A stretch of 64,000 bases of DNA. Source: Macquaria australasica. Lineage: Eukaryota > Chordata > Actinopteri > Centrarchiformes > Percichthyidae. This document shows, one piece after another, positions 45,266 through 57,459 of this stretch (position 1 is its first letter; each line of letters opens with the position of its first letter). A program made the translations under genes and the position numbers. Location: assembly GCA_005408345.1 (NCBI GenBank), contig SEMN01000493.1, positions 250,501 to 314,500 on the forward strand. Direction: 5' to 3'. The notes below the pieces were generated by a model. The model ran no database searches. It worked only from the letters and a program-made list of their open reading frames with translations, and was not told where the DNA came from.

Positions 45266-45575
45266 GCTGCTAGCATCGCTGCACACGTATCCTTAATACC
45301 AACCAGCTGTGTAGAATTCAAACCAATCACAACATGTTGCCATTTATCATCTGGATCAGTTCATGGCAGACGGATACTGTGAGGAGCAGCTCAACAATCA
45401 ATACGCAGTCCCACACGTCTGAAGCGGGTGATTGACAGTCAGTGAAATGTTTCCTCTCAGTTTCACTTCACTGTGCATGTTAACCACAAGTCCACATTTT
45501 CATTTCATTATGTAAAGTTTCACTCACAGTCTGTAACAGCATGATGCACATGAAGGAGCAGGGAGCCGCATCAAA

Positions 45576-45597
45576 ACACACACACACACACACACAA
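45576..45597. repeat. (CA)n microsatellite
   Basis: About 11 CA units. Confidence 0.9.
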
Positions 45598-45876
45598 CAT
45601 TAAACAATCTCATTAACTTCATATCATGCATGTTTTGGTCTCTGTACAGTTGGTTTTTCTCTTTCTTTTATAAAGAACTTTGGTTCTGCGATCAACCAGC
45701 AGCTCCTGCAGCCAACAAAGAGTTTGATTTGTATTCAGAACAGATTAAACACTACCATGTTTAACTGTATTATTACTGTAACTAAATTATAGCTTTGCTT
45801 TGGTTCTCCATCTTTAAGTTTAGCGTCACCTGACTCTGGTTCATTAGTATGTTGTTGTAATGCAGATTTGATGGGC

Positions 45877-46195
45877 CTGGGGCGGCTGTGGATCAGGAGG
45901 TAGAGCGGGTCGGCCATTAATCCCAGCGTTGGGAGTTCGATCCCCGGCTTTTCCTGTCCACATGTCCTTGGGCAAGACACTGAACCCTAAGCTGCTCCTG
46001 ATGGAGGCCAGCACCTTGCATGGGAGCTCTGTCACCATGTCTGTTTTACTTTCTACCAAAGCTGTTCTTATCATGAGCATCTCACTACAGTTGCCTCATT
46101 AGATGGTGTGTGAATGTGTGTGTGAATGAGAACAATCTGTAAAGCGCTCTGGGAACCGTGTGAACCGTATACGTGAAGTCCATTCACCATCCCAG
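45877..46195 (+). mobile_element. tRNA-derived SINE with intact A and B boxes
   Basis: GGCGGCTGTGGATCAGGAGG and TAGAGCGG form an A-box region. GGGAGTTCGATCCCC near 45931-45945 matches a B box, the usual internal pol III promoter. The body contains CCTTGGGCAAGACACTGAAC and CTGATGGAGGCCAGCACC, then AAAGCGCTCTGGGAACC and GTGAAGTCCATTCACC. The layout matches an abundant teleost SINE also present in reverse at 54511-54750. Confidence 0.8.
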
Positions 46196-47974
46196 ATCAA
46201 CCCAGAAACCTGGTTTGGATCCTGATCCTTAAAAAACAGTTGTTTTAACACAACTGCACCCGAGGCAACCTGAGCTGGTCGCATCGATCAAACTGTTCCA
46301 TTAAAGAGAACGTTTCAGAACATTTGACCCAAATAAAGTAAACTTCATTTTAGGTTCATTAGAACATTCAAAGACTTCTCTCTGGAGGCTGACAGCAGCA
46401 GAACCTGACAGACAGATGCTGCTTCTCCTTCTCTCAGCTGCTGCTCTGATGGCCTGACCTCAAGAAGCTCCACCCGGCCTCTTTAATCAGGTCTTGGCTG
46501 TGAGGTCAGACTGAGCCGGGTCCAGGGCCTTTAAAGACCCCCTCCTCTCAAAGACGCTTCTCTTCCTGTTCCTTCACTGTGATGTTGGAGCGTCACTGTG
46601 CAGAGTGTTGTTAAAACTTTAAACCTCACCTGGACGTACCTGCAGGATTTATGACATCACAGCTAGTTTGGAGCCAATCAGGGAAACTTGAAGGTCACAA
46701 ACACTGAGAGTGGACTTTTCAGTGAGGCAGGAGGCGTCTGGTGTCCAACTGTTAAAATACCTACATCTTCAGAGATTCTCCCTGTCTGAGGGAGAAGGAG
46801 GTCAGTTTATGATTTTTTATCGAGATAATTCAACTTACTTTAAGTGGGAAAACATAGAAGACACAAATCTTTAGTATTTTTATGTCTTAAAACATGTCTG
46901 GATCTTTAAAGAAAGAAACATGATAATGTAGTTGAATGGCAGAAGGGATGGGGAAAGAAGACGAGAGACGGACATTATTTTTCTCTTCAACCTCAGATTA
47001 AAAAACAAACGTAGTTCAACGACCCCTAAAATCAGGCATAACAAAAAACATCAGTTAATAATAAAGTTTAAACTTGTGTTTTCCACTTTTTACTGGCATA
47101 TATACGTGCAGCACACAGGTATTTGTGGCGGGAAAGAGGTTTAACTTTGTATTTCATGTATAGTTTATTTCCAATACGTGGATGGGGTAGTCCAGCATGC
47201 TTTTATTATATAACACTGAAAGGATTTTATAAAAGGCGTGCGAGACGGGTTTATATCCCTGAATATCAGCTGTGGTTCATTTTTCATCCTGCAGAGGGCA
47301 GTAACAAACTGCCAAACACCATAGAAGAAGAAGAGGAGGAGGAGGAGGCAGGTGAAGCTGGTGTCTGATTAATAGCTGCTGTGTTTCTGGTCTGGAGCTT
47401 CTTCACAGCAGTGAAACCAGAGGAACAGTCTCCCAGCTGCTGTGTTTCTGGAGACCTGAGGACAAGCTCAGAGTGACCGAAGCTGGACCTGAGCCAGAGC
47501 ACCTGTTGGCAGCAGAGAAACCTCCAATCCAGCTGGACAGGTGAGTCAAACACAGCTGTGCTCTGCCCTCGCTGCTGTTTGTGTTGAGTCAGTTTCTCGT
47601 TGCATGCTGGGACTGCTGGGGGCTGATTGGACTAAGTGGACATAATTAATTATACTTGAAGTGGTCAGGTGATCCTCTCGGCCGTGTTGTCTGTGCAGAC
47701 GTCTGCTGGTTTGTGGTTGGAAATCTTTCATCCTTTCTTCAGTTTAAAGTTGAGCTGAAACACTCATTTGAAAATCTGGACCCAGAGTTCTGCTGTTTCT
47801 GTGTCGGTAAACTGAATCTGTTTGGGTTTTGGACTCTTGGTCGGAGCTCTGCAGACGTCACTTTGGGCTCTGGGAAGTTCTGATTGGTGTTTTTTGACAT
47901 TTTATAGACAAATTAAGTAATCTGCAGATAAAGCGATAGTGAGAATGATTGTGAGTTGCAGGTTTGAAGTTGTA
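46196..47974. other. no gene recognised; possible non-coding first exon at about 47391-47540
   Basis: CCAGCTGGACAG|GTGAGTC near 47540 is a perfect-looking splice donor. Just upstream, AGCTGCTGTGTTTCTGG occurs twice (about 47373 and 47438). This could be a 5'UTR exon, but there is no supporting promoter or downstream exon. Confidence 0.2.
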
Positions 47975-48115
47975 CTGTATGTTAATGTGAACTACAGACG
48001 TTCCCATCAGCCTCAGCTGCACTCTGTGTTTACTGCTAACTAGCTAATGTTAGCATGCTAACATGCTAAACTAAGATGCTGAACATCAGCATGTTAGCAT
48101 TTAGCTCAAAGCAGG
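47975..48115 (+). repeat. TAGC-rich dispersed repeat, copy 4
   Basis: Starts within the family at GTATGTTAATGTG, then CCCATCAGCCTCAGCTGC, GCTAACTAGCTAATGTTAGC and ATGCTAACATGCTAAAC. 5' part missing. Confidence 0.75.
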
Positions 48116-48309
48116 CTGCAGACTGTGCTGCTGACCTACTGTACGTTGCCCAGTGACAGGTGGAGGTGGAGGACCTGCAGAGCTGATGACATTCCCAGGT
48201 GAAGTAGTTTCACACTTCAGGTTTTATCACAACAGTCCTCTGTTTGTGTTTGCAGCATCATAACTGCATCGTGTGTGTGTGTGTGTGTCACATAGGAAGT
48301 AAAGGGTTA

Positions 48310-48850
48310 AAACAGAGTCTTTCTGTGTGAAGAAAGTGAGTGAACAGGGTCGGTCGGTGCAGGTCAGCAACCCGAGAGTCAAACACTTTACTGGAGGATC
48401 AGGAAGCAGAAGTCTGATGGAAGCAGAGGGTGGATTTATTTCGGATCGGGCCGCGATTTGGATTTTAGAAGTGGTGTTCGGGTCACACGGTGCTTTACGT
48501 TCTTTTAAGTGAAATTATAGAGTAAAACTCTATACCTGCTGTCTGTGTTGGGCTGCTTCCTGTTCGGTGCTGGGGGTTATGGTTCACATGAACACAACAC
48601 ACAGGCTATTTCAGGCAGCAAATATTCATGTAGCCTGGCTAAAGATGGAGGACGTCAAACTAAACTCGTCATCAGGGAAGTTTAAAACTACTGAAAACCG
48701 TGCAGGGAAATCGACAGCTTCAGATTACATTTACTGGGTCAGGTTCAGGTTGGGTTTGGGTCGGGCTCAGACAGAAATGTGTCCCGAGCTGCACTCTAGA
48801 TGGAGGCCGACAGCCTCGTGTTGGTTTGTCTCATTTAAAGCTACATGTGG
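48310..48850. mobile_element. possible hAT transposon relic
   Basis: GGGTCGG/GGGTCGGG words near both ends and a short frame starting MEDVKLNSSSGKFKTTENRA at 48642 resemble the start of hAT transposases in fish. Termini and target duplication could not be fixed, and most of any transposase is missing. Confidence 0.2.
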
Positions 48851-49270
48851 CATTTTTATTAGCAAAGAACCGTCATTTAATAGTATAATATTTGTACATA
48901 GGCTACTGATTTCCTAAAATATTTTCTCCAGTGGTGATTATGATTTACCATGAGATCAAAGCTGATACTGAGCATGCTCACATCCATTTGGATCCACTGG
49001 GGGGCAATTCCCATAATTTGGGGGATGTAAACAGGAAGTAATGTTGCCATGGAGTCAGTCACTTAGTTGTGAGCTACACCTTGTTGTTCAGTCTGTATCA
49101 GTGTCCATGTGGTCAGAGTCCATCAGCAGCTCCTGTCTGCAGTGGATCAACTGTCACTGATCACTGTGATACTGAAGAACAGCTCTTTGTTCTGGACGAA
49201 CATCAGAGATAATGAGAAGCTTCACTGAATGATTCAATATGAGTTTCATGAGAGTTCAGACCTGACTGAG

Positions 49271-49384
49271 TGAGGAGGAGGAGAGGGAGAGGGAGAGGGA
49301 GAGGGAGAGGGAGAGGGAGGAGAGGGAGAGGGAGGAGGAGGAGGAGGAGGAGGAGGAGGAGGAGGAGGAGGAGGAGGAGGGAGG
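49271..49384. repeat. (GGA)n/(GGGAGA)n microsatellite
   Basis: About 110 bases of GGGAGA units followed by pure GGA units. Strong purine strand bias. Confidence 0.95.
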
Positions 49385-49992
49385 TGTTTGACTCAGATTG
49401 CAGCAGTCTGTCTGTTTTTTACAACACCTGCATGCACCTGTCCCGTTCACCTCACACAGTATCTTTGCATCACCTCTCTCCCTCCTCACCCCCACTTCAG
49501 CTCTCCTGCTAACACACAGAGCCTGTGAACACACACACACAGACAGAGATTACTGATGTCACTAAGAGAACAGGCGCAGTGATTGAGCGTTCACAGGTCA
49601 GCTTCCTCTGCAGTGTTTTTCCTCTGTCCTGTCTTATTTAAGGGATTTTGGATAATTGTGATCTGACAGTGCCATGCATCAGTCTTTTTGAAGACGATTC
49701 AGTTCATTTCCTTCAGTGATTTGTTGTCACAGTGATGTCCTCTGTTGCAGTCAGGTAACGTATAACATGCAGTGTGTGATGCAGTACAGTGATCAGGCTG
49801 CTGCTTCAGTGTCAGGAGATGCAAAGTGCTGATGGATGTGTGCTTTCAGGAGGAGGTAACATCACGACAGAGAGGTGGTGCCACGTTCAAACAGCTTTTC
49901 ACAGTTTGACAGGAAATCTGTTGATTGCTTTAAAGGACGAAGAGAAAAAGACACTGATGGAGTAGAGGAGGGTTGATGCTGGAAGTGAAAGG

Positions 49993-50606
49993 TGTTACGA
50001 CCGGCCTAGGGGTAAACCGGTGCACAACATAAAGAAAGTGACTCCCTCCCTTTCCCTGCTCCCAAAGATAGTCAGTGCCACAACGGATGCAGTCCAAACA
50101 GGAATGATTTATTCATTTCACAGGGTATAATTGACATCAGGGAGAGCACAGCCAAAACAACAAACAAAGCAATCTATGAGAACCCAACTAAATTACCTAA
50201 CCCAACAAAACAGGAAAAGAAATACAGGGGTCTTACCTAACTCCCTAACATAAACAGGAGAAAACAGTTGTAGAAACAAAAACAGCTTCTCTCCCCTACA
50301 GATACCCGGACTGCTCTTTTAACAGTATTTTATGTAGAACAGCTAAACACATTAACACGAAGATCACTTTAAATCCAATGGCACGGCACAGTCTGGTTGG
50401 GAGTCAGGCAAAAAGAGGGAGCGCCGTCAGCCTGGACAGAGGCCATTTTAAAGTAGGTGCCATCAGTCTCCCGTCCAATCACCAGCCACCACCTGGAACT
50501 GAACATACTAAGAACAAAGAACATTGTAAACAGCACCACCCTCAGGCAGGGAGGGACCACACCCTCAAAATCAGTCACTCACCACACATGACCCAGGGTC
50601 ATAACA
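49993..50606 (-). mobile_element. solo LTR (614 bp), Gypsy- or BEL-like
   Basis: Plus-strand ends are TGTTACGACCGG and GGGTCATAACA, that is TG...CA with 7-bp inverted ends (TGTTAYG). The 4-mer AAGG flanks both sides (49989-49992 and 50607-50610). On the minus strand AATAAA occurs near 50110, as expected for an LTR polyA signal in that direction, so the LTR probably points minus. No internal region is present. The superfamily is an inference from its look. Confidence 0.65.
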
Positions 50607-50610
50607 AAGG

Positions 50611-52852
50611 CAAGACGCAAAATAATCAGTCTGTACTGTTCAGAACAGCGAAACAGAAGACAAATGTATTAAACCACCGTCATGATATCGTAACAAGACT
50701 TCAGACAGAAAGTCTTTGTGTTTACAGGCTTCAGTGCAGCAGGACGCCTTAACTACACACTGTTTCAGTGTTTGGAAAGAAAGCTGTCTAAATACTGCTG
50801 AAGGTACATTTGTGTGCAGAAATTGTCCTCGCATTTTCAAAACCACACGCCTGTCTTAGCATGCTAGCTCTGGCTAACATGCTAAGTTACCTCTGGCCAA
50901 ACGCACACAATCTGAGACCCAGAGGTTTCTTTAATGGAATTCCAGAGGTCTGATTGATTCCAGGTCGGGGCTGTTATTGTGATGCCGCTCTCAGCGTTTC
51001 TCTGAAGAACAAAAAGCCGGAGCCCCCACAGCGGGGTGCTGGATCGACTGGTAGACAGGTGGTCAGGCTGTCAATCAACCTGATTGATTTGAACGGCAAG
51101 GCTGATGAGTGAGAGCTCCTCCTGTACTGTTGGAGCCCTGAGGTCTGTTGCAGATTGAAACTCTTGGAGGTATCGCAGCCCTGTGTGTGGTGGAAACCAG
51201 CTCTGTGTCGCTGTGGTGACCAACGTGAATCTGCCTGGATCGTGTTTTCACGAGGGAATGAAGCTGCGTTTATGCACCAGACAGGAGTCGCAGGTCAGAG
51301 GTCGGAGAGCAGGTGGATGTACTGAGTTCAGGACTTTGACACCAGAGGACCAGGTTCACAGACCTGAGTCTGGTTTAGATGGTGGTTTCTGTTAAATGTT
51401 AATAACCCCATCTGGTCTTGGCTTTTCCAGTGTTAAATAAAGGCCGCGATGTTTCCCTGAAGCCGGGCAGACACTGTGCAGATTCAGCCTGGTTTAACCA
51501 CCAATCACTCCCCCGATTCATTTTAGAACTGAATTTCTGCCAGGTTGGTTCCTGTTTGACCCACCTGATGCACCTGATTAATTCCACAATCATCAACAAT
51601 CAGGCTGTCTGCAGTCTGAGCAGTTCTGAGATCAGATTTCCTGTCCAAAGATCAAAGAAGTATTACATGTTGAGTCTGAACAGACTGTCTTTATCTTCCA
51701 TCTGTGGCTCCACACTTAGTTCACAGTAGAATTACACAAAGTAAAGCTGCCTTTCTCTCTTTTGTCAGCATCGGTGAGGACGCTGCCGCCTCGTTTGAAT
51801 GAACTTTATTGTAATCGTCGCTGAACCAGAGCGACCAGGACGTTCTGAGTTTACGTTCCTGAGTGATTCAAACGTAAAGTGTGAGTTGACATAAAATACA
51901 AGATGAATAAAAACATACAGATGCTGTCACATCGTAACCTTTGCACCTTAACGTTAAGTTAGTTCAAGTTAAAATCCTGTCCTTTTATTAATTATTCATT
52001 TATCTCTCTGCTAAATATGTGTAAAACAAACCGATTTTGAGTATCTTTATATGAAAATCCACCCACATTGTTTCAGTCATGTTCCAGCTTCTTTGGGTTT
52101 TGGACTTTTGTTCAGACAAACAAAGACACCTGAAGACATCACTTTTTAAACGATAAATAGATTCATCAGAAAGAAAGAATCAGTAGAATAATTGATAATG
52201 TGAACATGACCAAAATAAACAAAAGGAAAACAAATGAAAAACGTTGAGTGAATATTTAACCGACACGTTCAGTGACCTGTCAGAGGCGTCATTTAACCTC
52301 TTCGTGTTGTTGTAGGCGGCGTTTCGTGTTCGCTGCTGTAAATTAGTCGAATACAAACAGTTTCTGGAGTGAAGCATGAAACACACAAACGACACAGAGA
52401 TGTTGTCTCCCATCTGTCTTCGTCCTCCTCCTCGTTAGTCTTCTTCGCTCTCCAGGAAGGCTGCCCTGGCTTCAGTGCGAGACGCCAGCTGAAGTTCTCT
52501 GCCACTCTGCTAATTTTCAGCTTTCTTGTTCCTAAATGCAGCAGTGAAGTATCTGCCACAGCTCTGATTCAGAGGATTGTGGGAACTGTAGTATTTAGGG
52601 TCATTTGCCAAATCAAATCACTGGATTGTGAAACCCCGGATTACATTCAATGTTTTTTAAATTCTGGCTTTTAATATCGCAGCGGCTCTTGGCTACGGTT
52701 GATTCAGGGAGAAGCTGTGGTTACTGAATGTAGTCGGTCGATGTTGAGCTGATTTTAACTTTTGGGTAGTTTGATCTATGATAATGTATCATTTTATAAA
52801 CTGATTGTGATTTTTCTGTAAAATCTTAATCTGAAAAGTAGCTGTAAAATAA
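50611..52852. other. no gene recognised
   Basis: Only short, overlapping frames. No RNA gene or mobile element end could be supported. Confidence 0.5.
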
Positions 52853-52917
52853 ATGTAGTGGAGTAAGAAGTACAATAAAGTACCTCACGTTGTACTTGGT
52901 TACTTTCCACCACTGCT
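52853..52917 (-). repeat. AGTACTTG-rich dispersed repeat, copy 2
   Basis: Contains GTAGTGGAGTAAGAAGTAC and CTTTCCACCACTGCTGACA, the reverse of the 8741 and 55915 copies. Confidence 0.55.
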
Positions 52918-53518
52918 GACAACTGAATGTCAGGTTGTTCTTTTATCACTTCGTTACAGTTTAATTTGTATTAAACTGTCGGGAATCTGTTTCAGCATTA
53001 GAAACCTTCCTCTGTTGAAATCTCTGAAGCAAAGTCCTCCGACCTCTAAGTCATTAAAACACACCTGTGTGAGTGACGAGCTCCTGTTAGTCATAATGTT
53101 CCAGCAGAAATACAAAGGAGACCTGGAGCTCCTCTGCAGGTTTAAACAGACGCTGAATTAAAAGTGTTCCTAAACTCTGCTCCAACAGCGTATGAACTAG
53201 ACCAAATTAAATATATGTAGGTTCTCCTGGTTTTTGAACGCTGTCACGTTTAAACTAAATGCACCTGAATGCACCAGTTCAAAGAGAAAAAGAGACAGAG
53301 AAGCCGTCGCTCTGTGTGACAGAAATGAAATAATAAAAGTGATGGCACTAATGTGACGTAGTGAACAGTAAAATGTCTCGCTGCTACAGATGACACTGTT
53401 CCTCTTACTGTAAAGTAATTAAAGTGACACTCTGCCTGTCTGCAGACACACAGGCGGCTCCCTAATTATTGGATGAAACTCTACGAATGCACACAGCTTA
53501 ATATTCATAATATACATA

Positions 53519-53632
53519 ATAATATCTGTATTTATGCAGCGCCTTTCAAAAGCAAAGTGAAAAAACAGCTTTACAGTAAAACAAGGAATAAACCAATAGA
53601 AAATAATCAGAAACAACTGAGACAAATTCCAT
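53519..53632. repeat. possible SINE/LINE 3' fragment
   Basis: TATTTATGCAGCGCCTTTC, GCTTTACAGTAAAACAAGG and AATAGAAAATAATCAG resemble 3' ends of teleost SINE/RTE repeats. Borders are uncertain. Confidence 0.3.
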
Positions 53633-54510
53633 CAGTCAACAGAAAGCCCTGAGATAAAAACGAGGAGACGCAGGTTAACCACCTGTAACCTGGAGCTTCA
53701 CAGAACGTGACCTTTAAGAACCTGTGAGCTCTTGGTTCTGGTTCTGTTTTTTTACATACAGGAACATTTGGATAAAGTCATAAAAAGGTGGCGACTGTCC
53801 TCCCAAGAAAAACAACAGCGTGACTTGTTTCTGTTCACCTGACGGCGCCCTCTAGTGCTCGCAGGAATTATGACTCACAGCAGGAAGTCAGGTGACGTAG
53901 AGAAACAAAGTCCTCAAAGGTCAGAGGTCAACGTTGGTTTCTTATAACTGTATTTATTTTATTTAGTTATAAGAATGTCCAAACAATCAGTCCAACAGAG
54001 TTAATTTTAACGACTGACAGGCTTTTTCTCATGAGTTACAGACGTTTCTCAGCAGTGAGGGGACGGGTTTCAGATTATCTTTCATGTATTCAGCTGATTT
54101 CCATCCAGACTGGACTCTGTGTCACACACAGCCGTCGGCCGAGAGTGTGTTCGAGGCTACGAGACGAGAGCAGGAGAGGGAGACAGAGGCATGTTGGGTC
54201 CATGGATCCTGACCTCTGACACATGTTTCCTGTCTGACCTTTGAGATGGAAACAGTACGAGGTCGAGCTTGTCAGCCTGTGTTATAATGAACTCAAGGAC
54301 AACGTGTGGAGCATCATCAGATGCAGGATCTAACTATCTATCTATCTAGCTTTGATGTGAAATATTCACAGCTGAGTATTTCACTTTTTCATGTCGTTTA
54401 TTTGTCACGTCCCCGGTGTGTAAAGGCCTTAAAACGGAGTCCTGACAACAATAGCAGCCCTTCATGAGTGGGGCCAAAGCTCCACCACACCTCGCCGATA
54501 TTAATAGTAT

Positions 54511-54750
54511 TAAATGGTAAATGGACTTCACTTATATAGCACTTTTTCAACCTTAACTGTTCCCAAAGTGCTTCACAGAGTGGTCTCATTCACACAGTGA
54601 TGGTGACAGAGCTGCCATGCAAGGTGCTGCCTCCATCAGGAGCAACTCAGGGTTCAGTGTCTTGCCCAAGTACACTTCGACATGGACAGGAGGAGCCGGG
54701 ATCGAACCACCAACCCTGGGATCAATGAACGACCCGCTCTTCCTCCAAGT
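54511..54750 (-). mobile_element. tRNA-derived SINE, reverse copy
   Basis: TAAATGGTAAATGGACTTC and ACTTATATAGCAC form the 3' end. The CTGCCATGCAAGGTGCTGCC and AGTGTCTTGCCCAAG blocks match the SINE at 45877 in reverse, and GGGATCGAACCACC is the reversed B box. The A box is only partly left near 54735-54750. Confidence 0.75.
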
Positions 54751-55324
54751 CCAAAAAGCCTCCGTGTTCTTATTAAATCTGTACACTGCTGCTGTACGTT
54801 TTACAAGCCACCAGATGTCGCTGTGTTTGCTGAGTTTGAAGCCACGAAGCTTCATAAGGCTTCACCCGCCCATCAGAAGGTGTGGCCGCCATTGTTCAGT
54901 CCACTGTGTCTTCAACATGTTGTCAGGACTCTGGCCAAACTGTCAGCCTGTTGTTCAGTACAGAACAGAAGCTGTCAATCAAAGGAGGACGCGTGTGATC
55001 GTGTTGAAAGTGACCAATCGTAAGACAGCCAGTGCCTCCCTTGTTGACTCGCGCAAGAGTGTGTGTGGTTCTCTCACTGTTTAGTTTCACGCTCGCAGCT
55101 GCCTGGAGGACGAGGAGTTATATTATGTGTGAAATAATATCATTTGCTTGTGAGCTCACGACTTAAATCTGACACCGTAGTCTTGTTTGAATAAACTTTA
55201 TTGTCGCTGGACAAACCTGACGGAGCGTCGGTGTTTGTGCTCAGTGTGAGCAGAGAAGTCGCATTAAAACATGCAGTTTAACACAACATTAAACTTTTAC
55301 TGTCGTCCAACTACACTTTGTTTG

Positions 55325-55412
55325 CACTGATAGTACTTCTGTACTGAAGTATTTTCACAGGACAGACGTTTAAGTATTTGTAAAGGGTCTGAGTACTTCT
55401 TCCACCACTGAC
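55325..55412 (-). repeat. AGTACTTG-rich dispersed repeat, copy 3
   Basis: Contains TAGTACTTCTGTACTGAAGT and AGTACTTCTTCCACCACTG in reverse orientation. Confidence 0.5.
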
Positions 55413-55440
55413 AAAACCTCTGGACACCCCATTATATACT

Positions 55441-55470
55441 CTCACTCACTCTCTGTCTCTCTCTCTCTCA

Positions 55471-55501
<31 letters not shown>

Positions 55502-55502
55502 C
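55441..55502. repeat. (CT)n-(CA)n compound microsatellite
   Basis: CTCACT and TCTC units pass into about 10 CA units. Confidence 0.9.
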
Positions 55503-55914
55503 TGAACTGGCTGCAGACGTGACCTTGGTGTGGCAGACTCAAATCAGCAAATCAGAGCTGTGTGTGTGTGTGTGAGAGTTTGTGATTCATTTTCAGTTCT
55601 GAATTCTGATTATTCACCAAGGCCACTGATGTAATGAGGTAGATGGAAACACACACACACAGCAGACAGCACAGCCATGTAAGATGACTGACGAGGATCA
55701 TCAGATGACAGACGTTTGTTGATTGGACCTCTCTGCCTTTAGACACAAACACACACATGTACACACATGTACATATACACACAGTACACAGAGACGGGGG
55801 AGCTACACCCACACAAATGGTGGTGTTGATAAATCATTCAGAAGAAAAGTGAAGCTCAACACTCCCACCTGCTGTCAGAACTGGGAACTGAAGGATTTCA
55901 TGTGCGCACACTCA

Positions 55915-56002
55915 ACTCAAGTACACGTTTGAGGTACTTGTACTTTACTTGAGTCTTTTCATGTCACTTTCTACTTCTGCTCCACCACGTGTATCTGACA
56001 GA
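55915..56002 (+). repeat. AGTACTTG-rich dispersed repeat, copy 4
   Basis: Contains GAGGTACTTGTACTTTACTT and CTTCTGCTCCACCACGTG, as at 8741. Confidence 0.6.
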
Positions 56003-56514
56003 TTTAGTTACTTTACAAAACAGAGTTTATAAAATCTGATGTTTCGTTATAAATTAAACTCCCCAACAGTTTACACAAGTACAGCTGGAATGATTAGTCT
56101 ATTAATCAATTAGTTGATTGACAGAAGATTAACTATTTAGCTGATGTTTTGGGGCACACACAGGTCCAGTCTGCCTTCAGACTGCAGGCTTTTTCTGCTC
56201 CTGTGTGACTCAGATCTGTTTTTTATAGCAGTGTGAATAGCACAAACCACATGGACTCTGAGCTCTTCACGTGGTCCTGAATCAGATACAGGTCTGAGGT
56301 TTTTAATGTGACCTCAGTCTGAACAGTCATATCACAATTCAAGCCACTTTTACGTCACTTAGGATCGACATTCATCACAATTCTGCACCGGCGGGAGTCA
56401 CTCTGAATACAAACATTGATTAAATTTAAAAAATCAGACTCTTTTTCCTCATCATCAGCATCAGCTCAGGAACTCGCTGGCTCGATGGGTCTGCAGAAAT
56501 CTTCAGGTTGATTT

Positions 56515-56615
56515 GTTGTGTTGACCTTTCATCTAGTGCCACCATCAGGTCAACATGTTAATGTGTCCAACACTTTGGTTTATGACCAAACACCTGCAGA
56601 ACTACAGACATTCAG
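56515..56615 (+). repeat. TAGC-rich dispersed repeat, copy 5 (middle part)
   Basis: Holds CATCAGGTCAACATGTTAAT and TTTGGTTTATGACCAAACAC, ending at the CAGAACTACAGACATTC block. Both ends of the family are missing. Confidence 0.75.
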
Positions 56616-57459
56616 CCATTAAACACTGATGAAACTCAGAGATGTTACTTTCAGTTTTTGATGGTTTTATTTTCCTTCTATTGTCGATCTTTTCACATGT
56701 TGATCCGAAATCAGCAACGTTATAGAAAGTCTGAACCCAAACTGAGACGTCCACCTTAAAGCTGAGCTGTCCACCTTAAATAGAGCGACTCCTCCTCTGA
56801 CTAAATGACTAACAGCAGAATTCAGCTGATGAAACTGAATGAAACACTTTGACAGACAGAATCATCTCAGCTTCATTACATCAAATAGAAACTTGTTCAT
56901 ATATTTTGGATCATTTCAAACATATTTTACATATTGAAACATTTCATAAATGTAATTAAACACTGATTTGAATGTTTGGAAACTTTAGAATCTGGACTAG
57001 AATTTAAACTAAAGTTTGTTGGATCTGAACAATGATTGGTCGCTCAAACATGCAGTTATTGATCAGCTGATTCTTTGTTCTGGATCTGGATCCTCATCAG
57101 CTTCCACAAAGTGGCTGCTGGTCTTCATGGCTCCACACACACACAAGTCCAAATAATAAAACCTGAACAACTATTTCAATGACACAGCATCGCTAAGAAA
57201 GAAAAGGCTGAACCAACCAAACACAAAGATCAGAAACTAAGTGAAATCATTTTACATCTGAAAAGGAAGATAATAGAAACAAAAAGTCAAAGTAAAAAAC
57301 AAAAAGAAAATCAAAGCAATAAAAAACAACAGGTGAAACCAAAGTGAACATATCTTTGGAATAATGAGACAGCAGGAGGAAAGGTGCAGCTTAACAGGTT
57401 CAACTCAGAGACTTTTGAAGAAATAAACCTCATCATGAATATAATCCTCCTCTTTATCT
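56616..57459. other. no gene recognised; 3' side of the TRIM gene
   Basis: AT-rich DNA, A-rich on the plus strand at about 57270-57345. No poly(T) that would mark a processed retrocopy of the minus-strand TRIM was seen just beyond its stop. Confidence 0.5.

Noticed and set aside
49256..49540. Ser-rich and Arg/Gly-rich frames over the GGA tract
   Set aside because: Low-complexity translation of the microsatellite on both strands.
57296..57345. A-rich stretch near the 3' side of the TRIM gene considered as a retrocopy poly(A)
   Set aside because: It is A-rich on the plus strand, whereas a minus-strand retrocopy would leave T on the plus strand. The 5'UTR intron also argues against a retrocopy.
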